The translations under genes were made by a program, and so were the position numbers. From Bacteroidaceae bacterium (GTDB taxonomy: Bacteria; Bacteroidota; Bacteroidia; Bacteroidales; Bacteroidaceae): a stretch of 64,000 bases of DNA. This document shows positions 16,113 through 23,903 of this stretch, in pieces. Every line of letters begins with the position of its first letter. The stretch's first letter is position 1. The notes under the pieces were generated by a model. It was given only the letters and a program-made list of their open reading frames with translations. It did no database searches and had not been told where the DNA came from. The DNA is taken from assembly GCA_017645305.1 (NCBI GenBank), contig JAGCPD010000009.1, forward strand, positions 62,001-126,000, given 5' to 3'.

Positions 16113-17903
16113 TTATTCGCCAGCCTGCATCTTAGCCTTCAGGGCTGCCAAAGCGTCCAGGTCACCCAGAGTCGTGCTTGCTGCTTGATTCTGGATAGCG
16201 GGAGCTTCCTCCTTGCGGGCAGCATTGGCGCGCTTGGTAGTCTTCTTAGCCTCGCGAGCTTCTGCACGCTGAACATCCTCATAGATGCGGCTGTGGCTCA
16301 GGATGATGCGCTTGCTTTCCTTGTTGAACTCAATAACCTTGAACTGCAGCTTCTCGTTGAGCTGTGCCTGGCTGCCGTCCTCCTTAACAAGGTGCTTGGG
16401 AGTAGCAAAGCCTTCTACGCCATACTCAAGCTGGATAACAGCGCCCTTGTCAAGCATTTCTACGATAGTACCCTCGTGGATGGTGTCCTGAGCGAATACC
16501 GTTTCGAATACATCCCAAGGATTCTCCTCTAACTGCTTGTGACCCAAAGATAGACGGCGGTTAGTCTTGTCAATCTCCAATACGCAAACCTCTATCTCGG
16601 CACCAATCTGAGTGAACTCGCTGGGGTGCTTGATCTTCTTTGTCCAGCTGAGGTCGCTGATGTGGATAAGACCGTCAACACCTTCCTCAATCTCAACAAA
16701 TACACCAAAGTTGGTAAAGTTGCGAACCTTTGCTGTGTGCTTGCTTCCGATGGGGTACTTGGCCTCGATGTCCTCCCAAGGATCGTCCTTAAGCTGCTTG
16801 ATGCCAAGAGACATCTTGCGCTCCTCGCGGTCCAAAGTCAGGATAACGGCTTCTACCTCGTCCCCAACCTTCATGAAGTCTTGGGCGCTGCGCAGATGCT
16901 GGCTCCAGCTCATTTCTGAAACGTGGATCAGACCTTCTACGCCTGGAGCGATTTCTACGAATGCTCCGTAGTCTGCCATAACAACAACCTTGCCCTTTAC
17001 GTGGTCACCTACCTTCAGGTCGGCATCCAGAGCATCCCATGGGTGAGGAGTCAATTGCTTCAAACCTAAGGCGATGCGCTTCTTCTCATTGTCGAAGTCC
17101 AGAATAACAACGTTGATCTTCTGGTCGAGTTCAACAATTTCCTTAGGATCATTTACGCGGCCCCAGCTGAGGTCTGTAATGTGAATAAGACCATCTACGC
17201 CACCCAGGTCAATGAATACACCGTAAGAGGTGATGTTCTTAACGGTACCCTCAAGTACCTGACCCTTCTCAAGACGGCCAATGATTTCTTGCTTCTGAGC
17301 CTCCAGCTCTGCTTCGATGAGAGCCTTGTGGCTTACAACGACGTTCTTGTAGTCCTGGTTGATCTTAACAACCTTGAACTCCATAGTCTTGCCTACGAAG
17401 ATATCGTAGTCGCGGATGGGCTTAACGTCAATCTGAGAGCCGGGCAGGAAGGCCTCGATGCCGAATACATCGACAATCATACCACCCTTAGTGCGGCACT
17501 TAACGTAACCCTTGATAATCTCTTCCTTCTCCAGAGCCTCGTTTACACGATCCCAGCTGCGGCTAGCGCGAGCTTTCTTATGAGAAAGAATCAACTGCCC
17601 CTTCTTGTCTTCCTGATTCTCGATGTAAACCTCTACGGTGTCACCTACCTTCAGGTCGGGGTTGTAACGGAATTCGCTTGCAGGTATGATACCATCGCTC
17701 TTGAAGCCGATGTTAACTACAACCTCGCGCTTGTTCATTGCGATTACAGTTCCATCAACTACATCGTGGTCATTTACCTTGTTCAGAGAACCATTATAGG
17801 CCTCTTCCTGAGCCTCGCGGCTTGTTTCTGCTTTGTTGTCACCATTGGCGTATGCTTCCCAATCGAAGTCTTCCAGAGGTGCAACGTTTTTAAAATCTGC
17901 CAT
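16113..17903 (-). CDS. rpsA: 30S ribosomal protein S1
   Basis: 596 residues with six S1 RNA-binding repeats in a row (for example VDGTVIAMNKREVVVNIG, IIKGYVKCRTKGGMIVDVFG, LEGTVKNITSYGVFIDLGGVDGLIH, VKGKVVVMADYGAFVEIAPGVEGLIH, HTAKVRNFTNFGVFVEIEEGVDGLIH, HEGTIVEMLDKGAVIQL). S1 holds mRNA on the small subunit; in Bacteroidetes, where Shine-Dalgarno pairing is rare, it matters for initiation on AU-rich leaders. A -7 box TACCTTTG (minus, 17956-17949) lies 46 bases before the ATG. It carries an acidic N-terminal leader (LEDFDWEAYANG) of the Bacteroidetes type. Confidence 0.97.
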   Translation of the reverse strand: MADFKNVAPLEDFDWEAYANGDNKAETSREAQEEAYNGSLNKVNDHDVVDGTVIAMNKREVVVNIGFKSDGIIPASEFRYNPDLKVGDTVEVYIENQEDKKGQLILSHKKARASRSWDRVNEALEKEEIIKGYVKCRTKGGMIVDVFGIEAFLPGSQIDVKPIRDYDIFVGKTMEFKVVKINQDYKNVVVSHKALIEAELEAQKQEIIGRLEKGQVLEGTVKNITSYGVFIDLGGVDGLIHITDLSWGRVNDPKEIVELDQKINVVILDFDNEKKRIALGLKQLTPHPWDALDADLKVGDHVKGKVVVMADYGAFVEIAPGVEGLIHVSEMSWSQHLRSAQDFMKVGDEVEAVILTLDREERKMSLGIKQLKDDPWEDIEAKYPIGSKHTAKVRNFTNFGVFVEIEEGVDGLIHISDLSWTKKIKHPSEFTQIGAEIEVCVLEIDKTNRRLSLGHKQLEENPWDVFETVFAQDTIHEGTIVEMLDKGAVIQLEYGVEGFATPKHLVKEDGSQAQLNEKLQFKVIEFNKESKRIILSHSRIYEDVQRAEAREAKKTTKRANAARKEEAPAIQNQAASTTLGDLDALAALKAKMQAGE

Positions 17904-18023
17904 ACAGATTAATTAATTGTTAATAAATAATGTTAATAAACTCGGGCGCAAAGGTACAAAAAAAGATAGAGCTAAGCACCCGTATTGCCGCTCTACTTAC
18001 CTTATTATATACGTGTTTTAATA

Positions 18024-18326
18024 TTATTTAACACAAGTTGCGTCCTTGTGGGCTTCCAAAAGCTCTTTTATTTTCCTTGGAAGTATGTTTTTCTCTACTC
18101 TTTTGATGTTTTTCTTGACATCCCATTTGTTAGCTCTTTCAGAAATAGTGAGTGTGCGTGATGTCTTTCCGTCTTTGTGAATATACTTAAGTGACCATCT
18201 TAAATCATACACCATATCCCCGAACGATTCGCACTTCTTAGACAGAAGTACTTCACCGTGAGGACCGACTTTCTTTTCTCCAGACCAGAAAGTGAGGTAC
18301 ACCTGGTTAATAAACGTATCAAACAT
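18024..18326 (-). CDS. Conserved-looking small protein of unknown function
   Basis: 100 residues from the ATG at 18326, beginning MFDTFINQVYLTFWSGEKKVGPHGE. A longer frame starts at 18341 but that would lie only about 9 bases from the -7 box TAACTTTG (minus, 18357-18350), so the shorter start is preferred. The protein is basic, soluble and has no recognisable domain; central residues TSRTLTISERANKWDVKKNIKRVEK suggest helices. No operon partner. Confidence 0.55.
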   Translation of the reverse strand: MFDTFINQVYLTFWSGEKKVGPHGEVLLSKKCESFGDMVYDLRWSLKYIHKDGKTSRTLTISERANKWDVKKNIKRVEKNILPRKIKELLEAHKDATCVK

Positions 18327-18430
18327 GTTTTTTACCCACATCTTGAAGGCAAAGTTATGAATTTATTTTTAATAAAAAGAAAAAGTCCAAAATTTTTTTA
18401 ATTTTCTTTTCTATTAGGATAGGTTTTGTG

Positions 18431-18545
18431 GCTCGCTAACCGCTAACCCTTTTTTTAATTAAACAATTCATAATTCATAATTCATAATCGTCTAACGTCT
18501 AACGTCTAAAGCCTAAAGTCTAAAACGGTTTTGGTTATCGTTTGT
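18431..18545. repeat. Mosaic of heptad repeats (GCTAACC, AATTCAT, GTCTAAC types)
   Basis: Within the 412-base gap 18327-18738 lie, in order, GCTAACC units (18435-18448), AATTCAT units (18458-18490), GTCTAAC and AGTCTAA units (18490-18524), then a GTTTTGG/GTTATCG block. The rest of the gap holds a -7 box for the gene to the left and the tRNA promoter to the right; nothing else is seen. Confidence 0.7.
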
Positions 18546-18649
18546 AAAGCGATATGTCGGCATTGTTCTGCAAAAAAGTTCTTTCCTTAGTATATAATAA
18601 TGTATAGATGTCGAGGAGGGAATTTTTTTTCAAAAAAAAGGTTGAAATG

Positions 18650-18681
18650 CTTGGCGTGTATTGAAAAATACTGTACCTTTG
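18650..18681 (+). promoter_or_regulatory. Promoter of the tRNA cluster
   Basis: CTTGG at 18650-18654, about 19 bases, TACCTTTG (18674-18681), 58 bases before the first tRNA gene. Confidence 0.55.
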
Positions 18682-18738
18682 CACACGCAAATCGGAAATG
18701 GCATTGCCGAGTGCGGCAAAAATGGCCTCCGGATGCAA

Positions 18739-18813
18739 GGGCGTTTAGCTCAGCTGGTTCAGAGCATCTGCCTTACAAGCAGAGGGTCGGCGGTTCGAAT
18801 CCGTCAACGCCCA
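18739..18813 (+). tRNA. tRNA-Val (anticodon TAC)
   Basis: Acceptor arms GGGCGTT and AACGCCC, anticodon loop CTTACAA, T-loop GGTTCGAATCC. CCA is not encoded. Confidence 0.96.
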
Positions 18814-18826
18814 CAATACTTTACAT

Positions 18827-18900
18827 GGCTCCTTAGCTCAACTGAATAGAGCATTTGACTACGGATCAAAAGGTTGTGGGTTTGAATCCCGCAGGAGTCA
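18827..18900 (+). tRNA. tRNA-Arg (anticodon ACG)
   Basis: Acceptor arms GGCTCCT and AGGAGTC (one G-T pair), anticodon loop CTACGGA, T-loop GGTTTGAATCC. The A at position 34 is expected to be deaminated to inosine. CCA not encoded. Confidence 0.95.
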
Positions 18901-18923
18901 CCTCCTGGCAGTGGCCAGTGGAC

Positions 18924-19006
18924 GGGTAGGTAGGTAAGTGGTTAAAACGGGCAGACTGTAAATCTGTTGCCTCACGGCTTCGGCAGTTCGAATCTGTCCC
19001 TGCCCA
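18924..19006 (+). tRNA. tRNA-Tyr (anticodon GTA)
   Basis: Acceptor arms GGGTAGG and CCTGCCC, anticodon loop CTGTAAA, long variable arm (TGCCTCACGGCTTCGGCA region), class II tRNA. CCA not encoded. Confidence 0.95.
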
Positions 19007-19019
19007 CAATGTAAGGTTT

Positions 19020-19092
19020 GCGGAAATAGCTCAGTTGGTAGAGCACAACCTTGCCAAGGTTGGGGTCGCGAGTTCGAGTCTCGTTTTCCGCT
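19020..19092 (+). tRNA. tRNA-Gly (anticodon GCC)
   Basis: Acceptor arms GCGGAAA and TTTCCGC, anticodon loop TTGCCAA, T-loop GTTCGAGTC. CCA not encoded. Confidence 0.96.
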
Positions 19093-19104
19093 CTTTTTCT
19101 TCTT

Positions 19105-19178
19105 GGTGCGTTAGTTCAGCTGGTTAGAATACATGCCTGTCACGCATGGGGTCACGGGTTCGAGTCCCGTACGCACCG
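19105..19178 (+). tRNA. tRNA-Asp (anticodon GTC), copy 1
   Basis: Acceptor arms GGTGCGT and ACGCACC, anticodon loop CTGTCAC. The gene is identical to the copy at 19385-19458. Confidence 0.96.
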
Positions 19179-19223
19179 CAACATAGCAAAAAGTGTTTTT
19201 CATGGTATTAGATTTTTAAGGTC

Positions 19224-19261
19224 AAGATTCAAGGTCAGTGATGATATTGAATCTTTTTTTT
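19224..19261 (+). terminator. Terminator after tRNA-Asp copy 1
   Basis: AAGATTCAA, 14-base loop, TTGAATCTT and a T-run. The same hairpin, base for base, follows copy 2. Confidence 0.85.
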
Positions 19262-19333
19262 GTGTCTGTACTTTCTTTTTCCAGAGATTTGTTGGCTATT
19301 TTTGTTATGATGTAAAAAAAAATTACCCGAAAG

Positions 19334-19365
19334 TTTGCAGCATTTCTCAAAAACGTGTATCTTTG
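19334..19365 (+). promoter_or_regulatory. Separate promoter of tRNA-Asp copy 2
   Basis: TTTG (19334-19337), 20 bases, TATCTTTG (19358-19365), 19 bases before the tRNA. It lies after the first terminator, so copy 2 is its own transcription unit. Confidence 0.65.
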
Positions 19366-19384
19366 TATTCGAAATCTTAATACT

Positions 19385-19458
19385 GGTGCGTTAGTTCAGC
19401 TGGTTAGAATACATGCCTGTCACGCATGGGGTCACGGGTTCGAGTCCCGTACGCACCG
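19385..19458 (+). tRNA. tRNA-Asp (anticodon GTC), copy 2
   Basis: Identical in sequence to 19105-19178 and followed by near-identical trailer and terminator sequence, pointing to a local duplication. Confidence 0.96.
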
Positions 19459-19508
19459 CAAAGTGAAAGTAGTAAAAAAATGTTTTCATGGTATTAGATA
19501 TTAAGGGT

Positions 19509-19548
19509 AAGATTCAAGGTCAGTGATGATATTGAATCTTTTTTTTTT
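19509..19548 (+). terminator. Terminator after tRNA-Asp copy 2
   Basis: AAGATTCAA, 14-base loop, TTGAATCTT, long T-run that leads directly into the first promoter cassette of the next gene. Confidence 0.85.
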
Positions 19549-19549
19549 A

Positions 19550-19581
19550 TTTTGTATTTCTCTCACTTAATCGTAACTTTG
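19550..19581 (+). promoter_or_regulatory. Promoter cassette 1 of the GH5-GH43 gene
   Basis: TTTTG, 19 bases, TAACTTTG (19574-19581). First of three tandem copies spaced 81 and 83 bases apart; the spacer ends CACTTAATCG. The cassettes and the terminator fill the 340-base gap 19459-19798. Confidence 0.7.
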
Positions 19582-19630
19582 GCTAAGCCGAACTTACTTT
19601 CGCTCGACAATAAAAATAAAAAAAAAATTA

Positions 19631-19662
19631 TTTTGTATTGTTCTCGCTTATTCGTAACTTTG
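19631..19662 (+). promoter_or_regulatory. Promoter cassette 2 of the GH5-GH43 gene
   Basis: TTTTG, 19 bases, TAACTTTG (19655-19662). The spacer is the same as that of valS copy 1 in all 19 positions (read on the opposite strand). Confidence 0.75.
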
Positions 19663-19713
19663 ACGATGTCGAACTTCCTTTCGTTCGGAAATGAAAAGAA
19701 AAACGGGCTTTTC

Positions 19714-19745
19714 TTTTGCATTTCCCTCACTTAATCGTAACTTTG
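19714..19745 (+). promoter_or_regulatory. Promoter cassette 3 of the GH5-GH43 gene
   Basis: TTTTG, 19 bases, TAACTTTG (19738-19745), 53 bases before the start codon; the copy most likely to drive the gene. Confidence 0.75.
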
Positions 19746-19798
19746 CAGCATTATTTAAAAAGAGGTAATCATAATAAAGAAAAAATAATGTTTCATGT

Positions 19799-22700
19799 AT
19801 GAAAAAAATATCAGTTTTATTGTATGCGTGCTTGGCCTTCGTTTTGTCGGCTCAGGCCCAGCTTAAAAAGCCTTTGCCTGCCCTTCATGTCGAAGGCCGG
19901 TGGCTGGTGGATACACATGGAAATCACGTGGTGTTGCACGGTGTAATGGATACGCCAAATATGTACTTCAACGACTGGCGCTGGGGTTCGCCTTGGGGCG
20001 AGAATGCCGTTCAGTACGACTCGAACGGTGCCACAAAGTGCAAAGCGTATTTCAAGAAGTTGTTCGTAGGACTGGAGCAAGCCAAATGCGATGTGTTTCG
20101 TCTGCATCTGGACCCCTGTTGGACGAATGATCCCAATAAAGAAGCTGCCGGTGACGGAAGCGAAGCAGATATCTCGCGCTTCAATTCCACACGTTTAAGG
20201 ACGTTCCTGAGGACGTTGTACTTCCCCCTTGCTAAAGATGCCATCAACCACGGTATGTACGTGGTGATGCGTCCGCCAGGCGTATGTCCCGGCTCCCTGA
20301 AAGTGGGGGATGAGTACAATGAATATCTGATGACGGTTTGGGACATCGTATCCCAGAACGACTCAGTAAAGAAATATGCAGGCCAAATCAGCATTGAGCT
20401 GGCCAACGAGCCTGTTTCCCTGAAGAACGCCAATGATGAGGACGACGCAGCCGCCCTGCACGACTACTTCCAGCCTATCGTCAACAAGATTCGCGAAAAT
20501 GGCTTTACGGGCATTATCTGGGCACCGGGCACTGGGTGGCAGGCCAACTATACCAGCTACGCATCGTACCCCATAGAAGGACCCGACATAGGCTATGCCG
20601 TACACGACTATACAGGCTGGTACGGGAGCAGTGACAGCCATTGCAACCCTCAGGACAAGATTAATCAGTTCCACAAGCAGGTGCCTGTGGTCGATTTCGC
20701 TCCCGTGATTATCACCGAGGTGGACTGGAGTCCGGAAAACCCCGACAAGGAAGGCCACATTAACGAACACGGAGACTGGGTGCAGCCCAACTACGGCACA
20801 TGGTCAACAGGCTCCACCTCCAAGTGGGGCAAGGCATACAAAGCCTGTCTGGACTACTACGGCAATATCTCTATGACGCTCTCTGGTACGCACTGCCTAT
20901 TGGATGTCGATAAGCTTGTTGCAGACGGCACCGTGACACCCGCCTTTGGAGGGCTGGAGGAAGCCTGTGGAAAAGCCTGCTTCGACTGGTATGCTGAGTA
21001 CTACAATGTTGATTGGGCACATCCCGACTACAAGAATGTCTCCCTGAGAGATTTGGGTAACGGCAAGTACAAGAATCCTGTCGTCATGGCCGACTTCCCT
21101 GACCCGGATGTAGTTCGTGCAGGCGATACTTTCTATATGGTATCTACCACTATGCACCACTTCCCCGGGGCTACCATCCTGAAGTCAAAAGACCTGGTAA
21201 ACTGGCAATACTGTGCTCAGCCCCTTGCCCAGCTATCGACCTCTGACCGCTACAACCTCCTAAATGACCAGAACGCCTACGCTGCTGGTATGTGGGCGTG
21301 CTCTATGGCCTATCACGACGGTACGTTCTACATTCTTATCAATGGTAACGATGCCGGAGGATATGTGCTTTCGACAACCGACCCCGAAGGAATCTGGGAT
21401 ATGAAGAAGCTCTCACGTATCTACTACGACCCGGGTATGCTCTTTGACAACGGTAAGGTCTATGTGGCCTGCGGTATCAACGACATCAAGATTTGCGAAT
21501 TGGACGAGAAGTTCAACTTCAAACAGGAGAAGTCCGTCGTTACCCGCGAAGGTTCGGGACTGGAGGGCTGCCACCTGTACAAGATAGGCGAATACTATTA
21601 TATCTATGCCACCTACGGCGGATGGCCAAGCGGACAGGTGGCCTTCCGCTCCAAGGACATTTTCGGTCCCTACGAAGAAAAGGTGCTTGTGGAGAAGACC
21701 ATCAACAATAAGCCCAACACCATTCATCAGGGTGCTCTTATAGAGACTTCGACAGGCGACTGGTGGACCATCATGCAACAGGATGTAGGCTGTCTGGGGC
21801 GCTTCCCCAACCTGCAGCCTGTAACATGGACCGACGGTTGGCCCATCGTGGGCAACAAGGGTGTTCCCTACGAGACGACCAAGAAGCCTGTAACAGGTGC
21901 TGCCACTAAGCGTGAGCCGCTGCCTACCAACGACAACTTCCGCAGCTACCCGTTAGGTATGCAGTGGCAGTGGAACCACAACCCCGACGATGGGGCATGG
22001 ACACTCTTCGAACGTCCAGGATGGCTGCGTCTGAGGACATCGGAAACAGTTTCTCGCTTGACACAAGCCCGCAATATGTTGACACAGCGCATCTTTGCTT
22101 TTGAAAATTCATCATCGGTAGGTACCGTGCGTATGGATGTCAGCAACCTGCATGAAGGCGACCACGCCGGCATTTGCATCTTCCAGGATCCCTATGCAAT
22201 GCTTGCCGTACGTGTCAAGGACGGTCAGAAGCAGTTGGTATGGCGGCAAGACACTTTGCGCGTACACAGTGACTTTACTCCTACGGAACAGGTAGAGACG
22301 GTTGATATCAATGATGTTGTCTATCTGCGTGCTACCGTATCTTACTCCACCAGCAAGACGCAGTTCTACTATTCGCTTGACAATGTCACCTATCACCCCA
22401 TAGGCGGTGAGACATCGCTCAGTTTTAGCCTGACGGTCTTCGTGGGAGCACGTTTCGGCCTCTTCTGCTATGCCACACGGAATGAAAGTGAAGGCTATGC
22501 CGACTTTGACTGGTTCTCGACCGAGAAGGACTTCGACGAGTCTTATTACTTCCCAGACACCTTCGAGGGCTACAATCAGGATATGCTTACGGCAGACTCC
22601 CTTATCCTGGAAAAAGAGAGCTATGAGATTATGACCGGCAACAGCACACCGCTTGAGCTGAAGGCTATTTTCCGAGACGGTCATACCGAGGAAGTTGCAG

Positions 22701-23437
22701 CTAAGGCCCAATATTCCTATAGTTCTGACGGTATCATCAGTGCTGCACGCGGTCGTTTGCGTGGTCTGAAGGAAGGAAACGTAGAGGTGGAGGCATCCTA
22801 CAAGGATCCTATGGGTAATATCCTGACAGCAAACTTCTCTGTGCACTCCTCTTTCTTCCCCTTCGGCAAGGAATTTATCACAACGAACTTCTTCGGAGAG
22901 GGCACCTACAGCGAGAAGAGTCATATTTTCAGGCCCAGCCAATACGGTCAGATGGGTTGGCAATATACCGATGGTGCCGACTGGAGCGACTATAAATACC
23001 TGGTTATCAATCTTTCACGTGCCCAGACCTGTAGTGCACACCTGAATATCTTCACAGCCAACAGTATCTGGAGTGACTGTTGCGAATCTCCCGGCTTTGG
23101 CTCCAGAAAGCAGATTGTAGTGAACCTTCAGGAGGCTAAATACACCTCAGGCGATAAGACGGGACAGCCCCTTGACCTGAAGAACATACGTATTGTATGC
23201 TTCTGGGGTAGTGGAAACGGGACAATTATTGTCGATACCATGTATTTGACCAATAACGATGACTATTCGCAGGAAGAGCCCGATGCTATCGAAGTGGCTG
23301 AGGCTCAGTCTGCTAAGGTTGACGTATATTCCATCCACGGTGTCTGTCTGCGCCGTCAGGTTGATGTACGGAAAGCCCTGCAGGGGCTGCCCTCCGGCAT
23401 CTACATTGTAGGCGGGAAGAAATACACTGTGAATTAA
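19799..23437 (+). CDS. Secreted GH5-GH43 multidomain glycoside hydrolase
   Basis: 1212 residues. Signal peptide 1-20 (VLSAQAQ). About 28-400 is a GH5 domain: the acid/base Glu204 in IELANEP and the nucleophile Glu307 in IITEVDW. About 420-720 is a GH43 five-bladed propeller: general base Asp435 in DFPDPDV and general acid Glu589 in LEGCHLY. Then follow a concanavalin-like beta-xylosidase C-terminal region (about 730-920), a bacterial Ig-like segment (about 935-1015), a further beta-rich domain that may bind carbohydrate, and a short C-terminal tail ending SGIYIVGGKKYTVN. The pairing of an endo-acting family with a debranching or exo-acting one suggests attack on arabinoxylan or a related hemicellulose; this is inference. 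No SusC/SusD genes lie nearby. Three tandem promoter cassettes precede it. Confidence 0.92.
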   Translation: MKKISVLLYACLAFVLSAQAQLKKPLPALHVEGRWLVDTHGNHVVLHGVMDTPNMYFNDWRWGSPWGENAVQYDSNGATKCKAYFKKLFVGLEQAKCDVFRLHLDPCWTNDPNKEAAGDGSEADISRFNSTRLRTFLRTLYFPLAKDAINHGMYVVMRPPGVCPGSLKVGDEYNEYLMTVWDIVSQNDSVKKYAGQISIELANEPVSLKNANDEDDAAALHDYFQPIVNKIRENGFTGIIWAPGTGWQANYTSYASYPIEGPDIGYAVHDYTGWYGSSDSHCNPQDKINQFHKQVPVVDFAPVIITEVDWSPENPDKEGHINEHGDWVQPNYGTWSTGSTSKWGKAYKACLDYYGNISMTLSGTHCLLDVDKLVADGTVTPAFGGLEEACGKACFDWYAEYYNVDWAHPDYKNVSLRDLGNGKYKNPVVMADFPDPDVVRAGDTFYMVSTTMHHFPGATILKSKDLVNWQYCAQPLAQLSTSDRYNLLNDQNAYAAGMWACSMAYHDGTFYILINGNDAGGYVLSTTDPEGIWDMKKLSRIYYDPGMLFDNGKVYVACGINDIKICELDEKFNFKQEKSVVTREGSGLEGCHLYKIGEYYYIYATYGGWPSGQVAFRSKDIFGPYEEKVLVEKTINNKPNTIHQGALIETSTGDWWTIMQQDVGCLGRFPNLQPVTWTDGWPIVGNKGVPYETTKKPVTGAATKREPLPTNDNFRSYPLGMQWQWNHNPDDGAWTLFERPGWLRLRTSETVSRLTQARNMLTQRIFAFENSSSVGTVRMDVSNLHEGDHAGICIFQDPYAMLAVRVKDGQKQLVWRQDTLRVHSDFTPTEQVETVDINDVVYLRATVSYSTSKTQFYYSLDNVTYHPIGGETSLSFSLTVFVGARFGLFCYATRNESEGYADFDWFSTEKDFDESYYFPDTFEGYNQDMLTADSLILEKESYEIMTGNSTPLELKAIFRDGHTEEVAAKAQYSYSSDGIISAARGRLRGLKEGNVEVEASYKDPMGNILTANFSVHSSFFPFGKEFITTNFFGEGTYSEKSHIFRPSQYGQMGWQYTDGADWSDYKYLVINLSRAQTCSAHLNIFTANSIWSDCCESPGFGSRKQIVVNLQEAKYTSGDKTGQPLDLKNIRIVCFWGSGNGTIIVDTMYLTNNDDYSQEEPDAIEVAEAQSAKVDVYSIHGVCLRRQVDVRKALQGLPSGIYIVGGKKYTVN

Positions 23438-23459
23438 ATCTGTGTAAAAAAGTAACGTT

Positions 23460-23897
23460 ATGATTAGAAGGTTATTATTGAGCGTCTTGCTGTGTGCAAC
23501 ATGTTTGTGCCCTGTATTTGCCCAAGCCGACAAGATTGTTGGCGAGTATCAGTGTGTGCATAATGGTGTGGATTCCAGGATTAAGATTTTCAAATACTCT
23601 GACGGCTACAGGGCTCAGTGTGTATGGGTGTCAAACCTGAAGAAGGAGGACGGCACGCTGAGAAGGGACGTTAAGAACCCTGATCCGGCCAAGAGAAACA
23701 TTACCAACGACAAGATAGTCCTGATAGACAAGGTGAAGTTCGACGGTAAGGATACCTGGAAGGACGGTAAGATCTACGACCCCACCCGGGGAAGGTATTT
23801 TACGGTAACTTTAAGTTTTAAGGACGAGAATACTTTGGCAGTAAGAGGCTCTGTAGCCTTTATTGGAAAGTCCGTTTATTGGAAAAAACTGAAGTAA
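23460..23897 (+). CDS. DUF2147 family secreted protein
   Basis: 145 residues with a signal peptide (about 1-21, ending VFAQA). The mature part starts DKIVGEYQCVHNGVDSRIKIFKYSDGYRAQCVW and has KNPDPAKRN and KIYDPTRGRYFTVTLSFKDENTLAVRGSV, the pattern of DUF2147, a lipocalin-like or FABP-like beta-barrel family of unknown function. It starts 22 bases after the GH5-GH43 gene and ends 6 bases before radA, so it may be read with either. Confidence 0.85.
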   Translation: MIRRLLLSVLLCATCLCPVFAQADKIVGEYQCVHNGVDSRIKIFKYSDGYRAQCVWVSNLKKEDGTLRRDVKNPDPAKRNITNDKIVLIDKVKFDGKDTWKDGKIYDPTRGRYFTVTLSFKDENTLAVRGSVAFIGKSVYWKKLK

Positions 23898-23903
23898 ACG
23901 GTT

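Noticed and set aside
22112-22963. Minus-strand frame of 283 codons inside the GH5-GH43 gene
   Set aside because: Shadow frame; the plus-strand protein is continuous and has catalytic domains.
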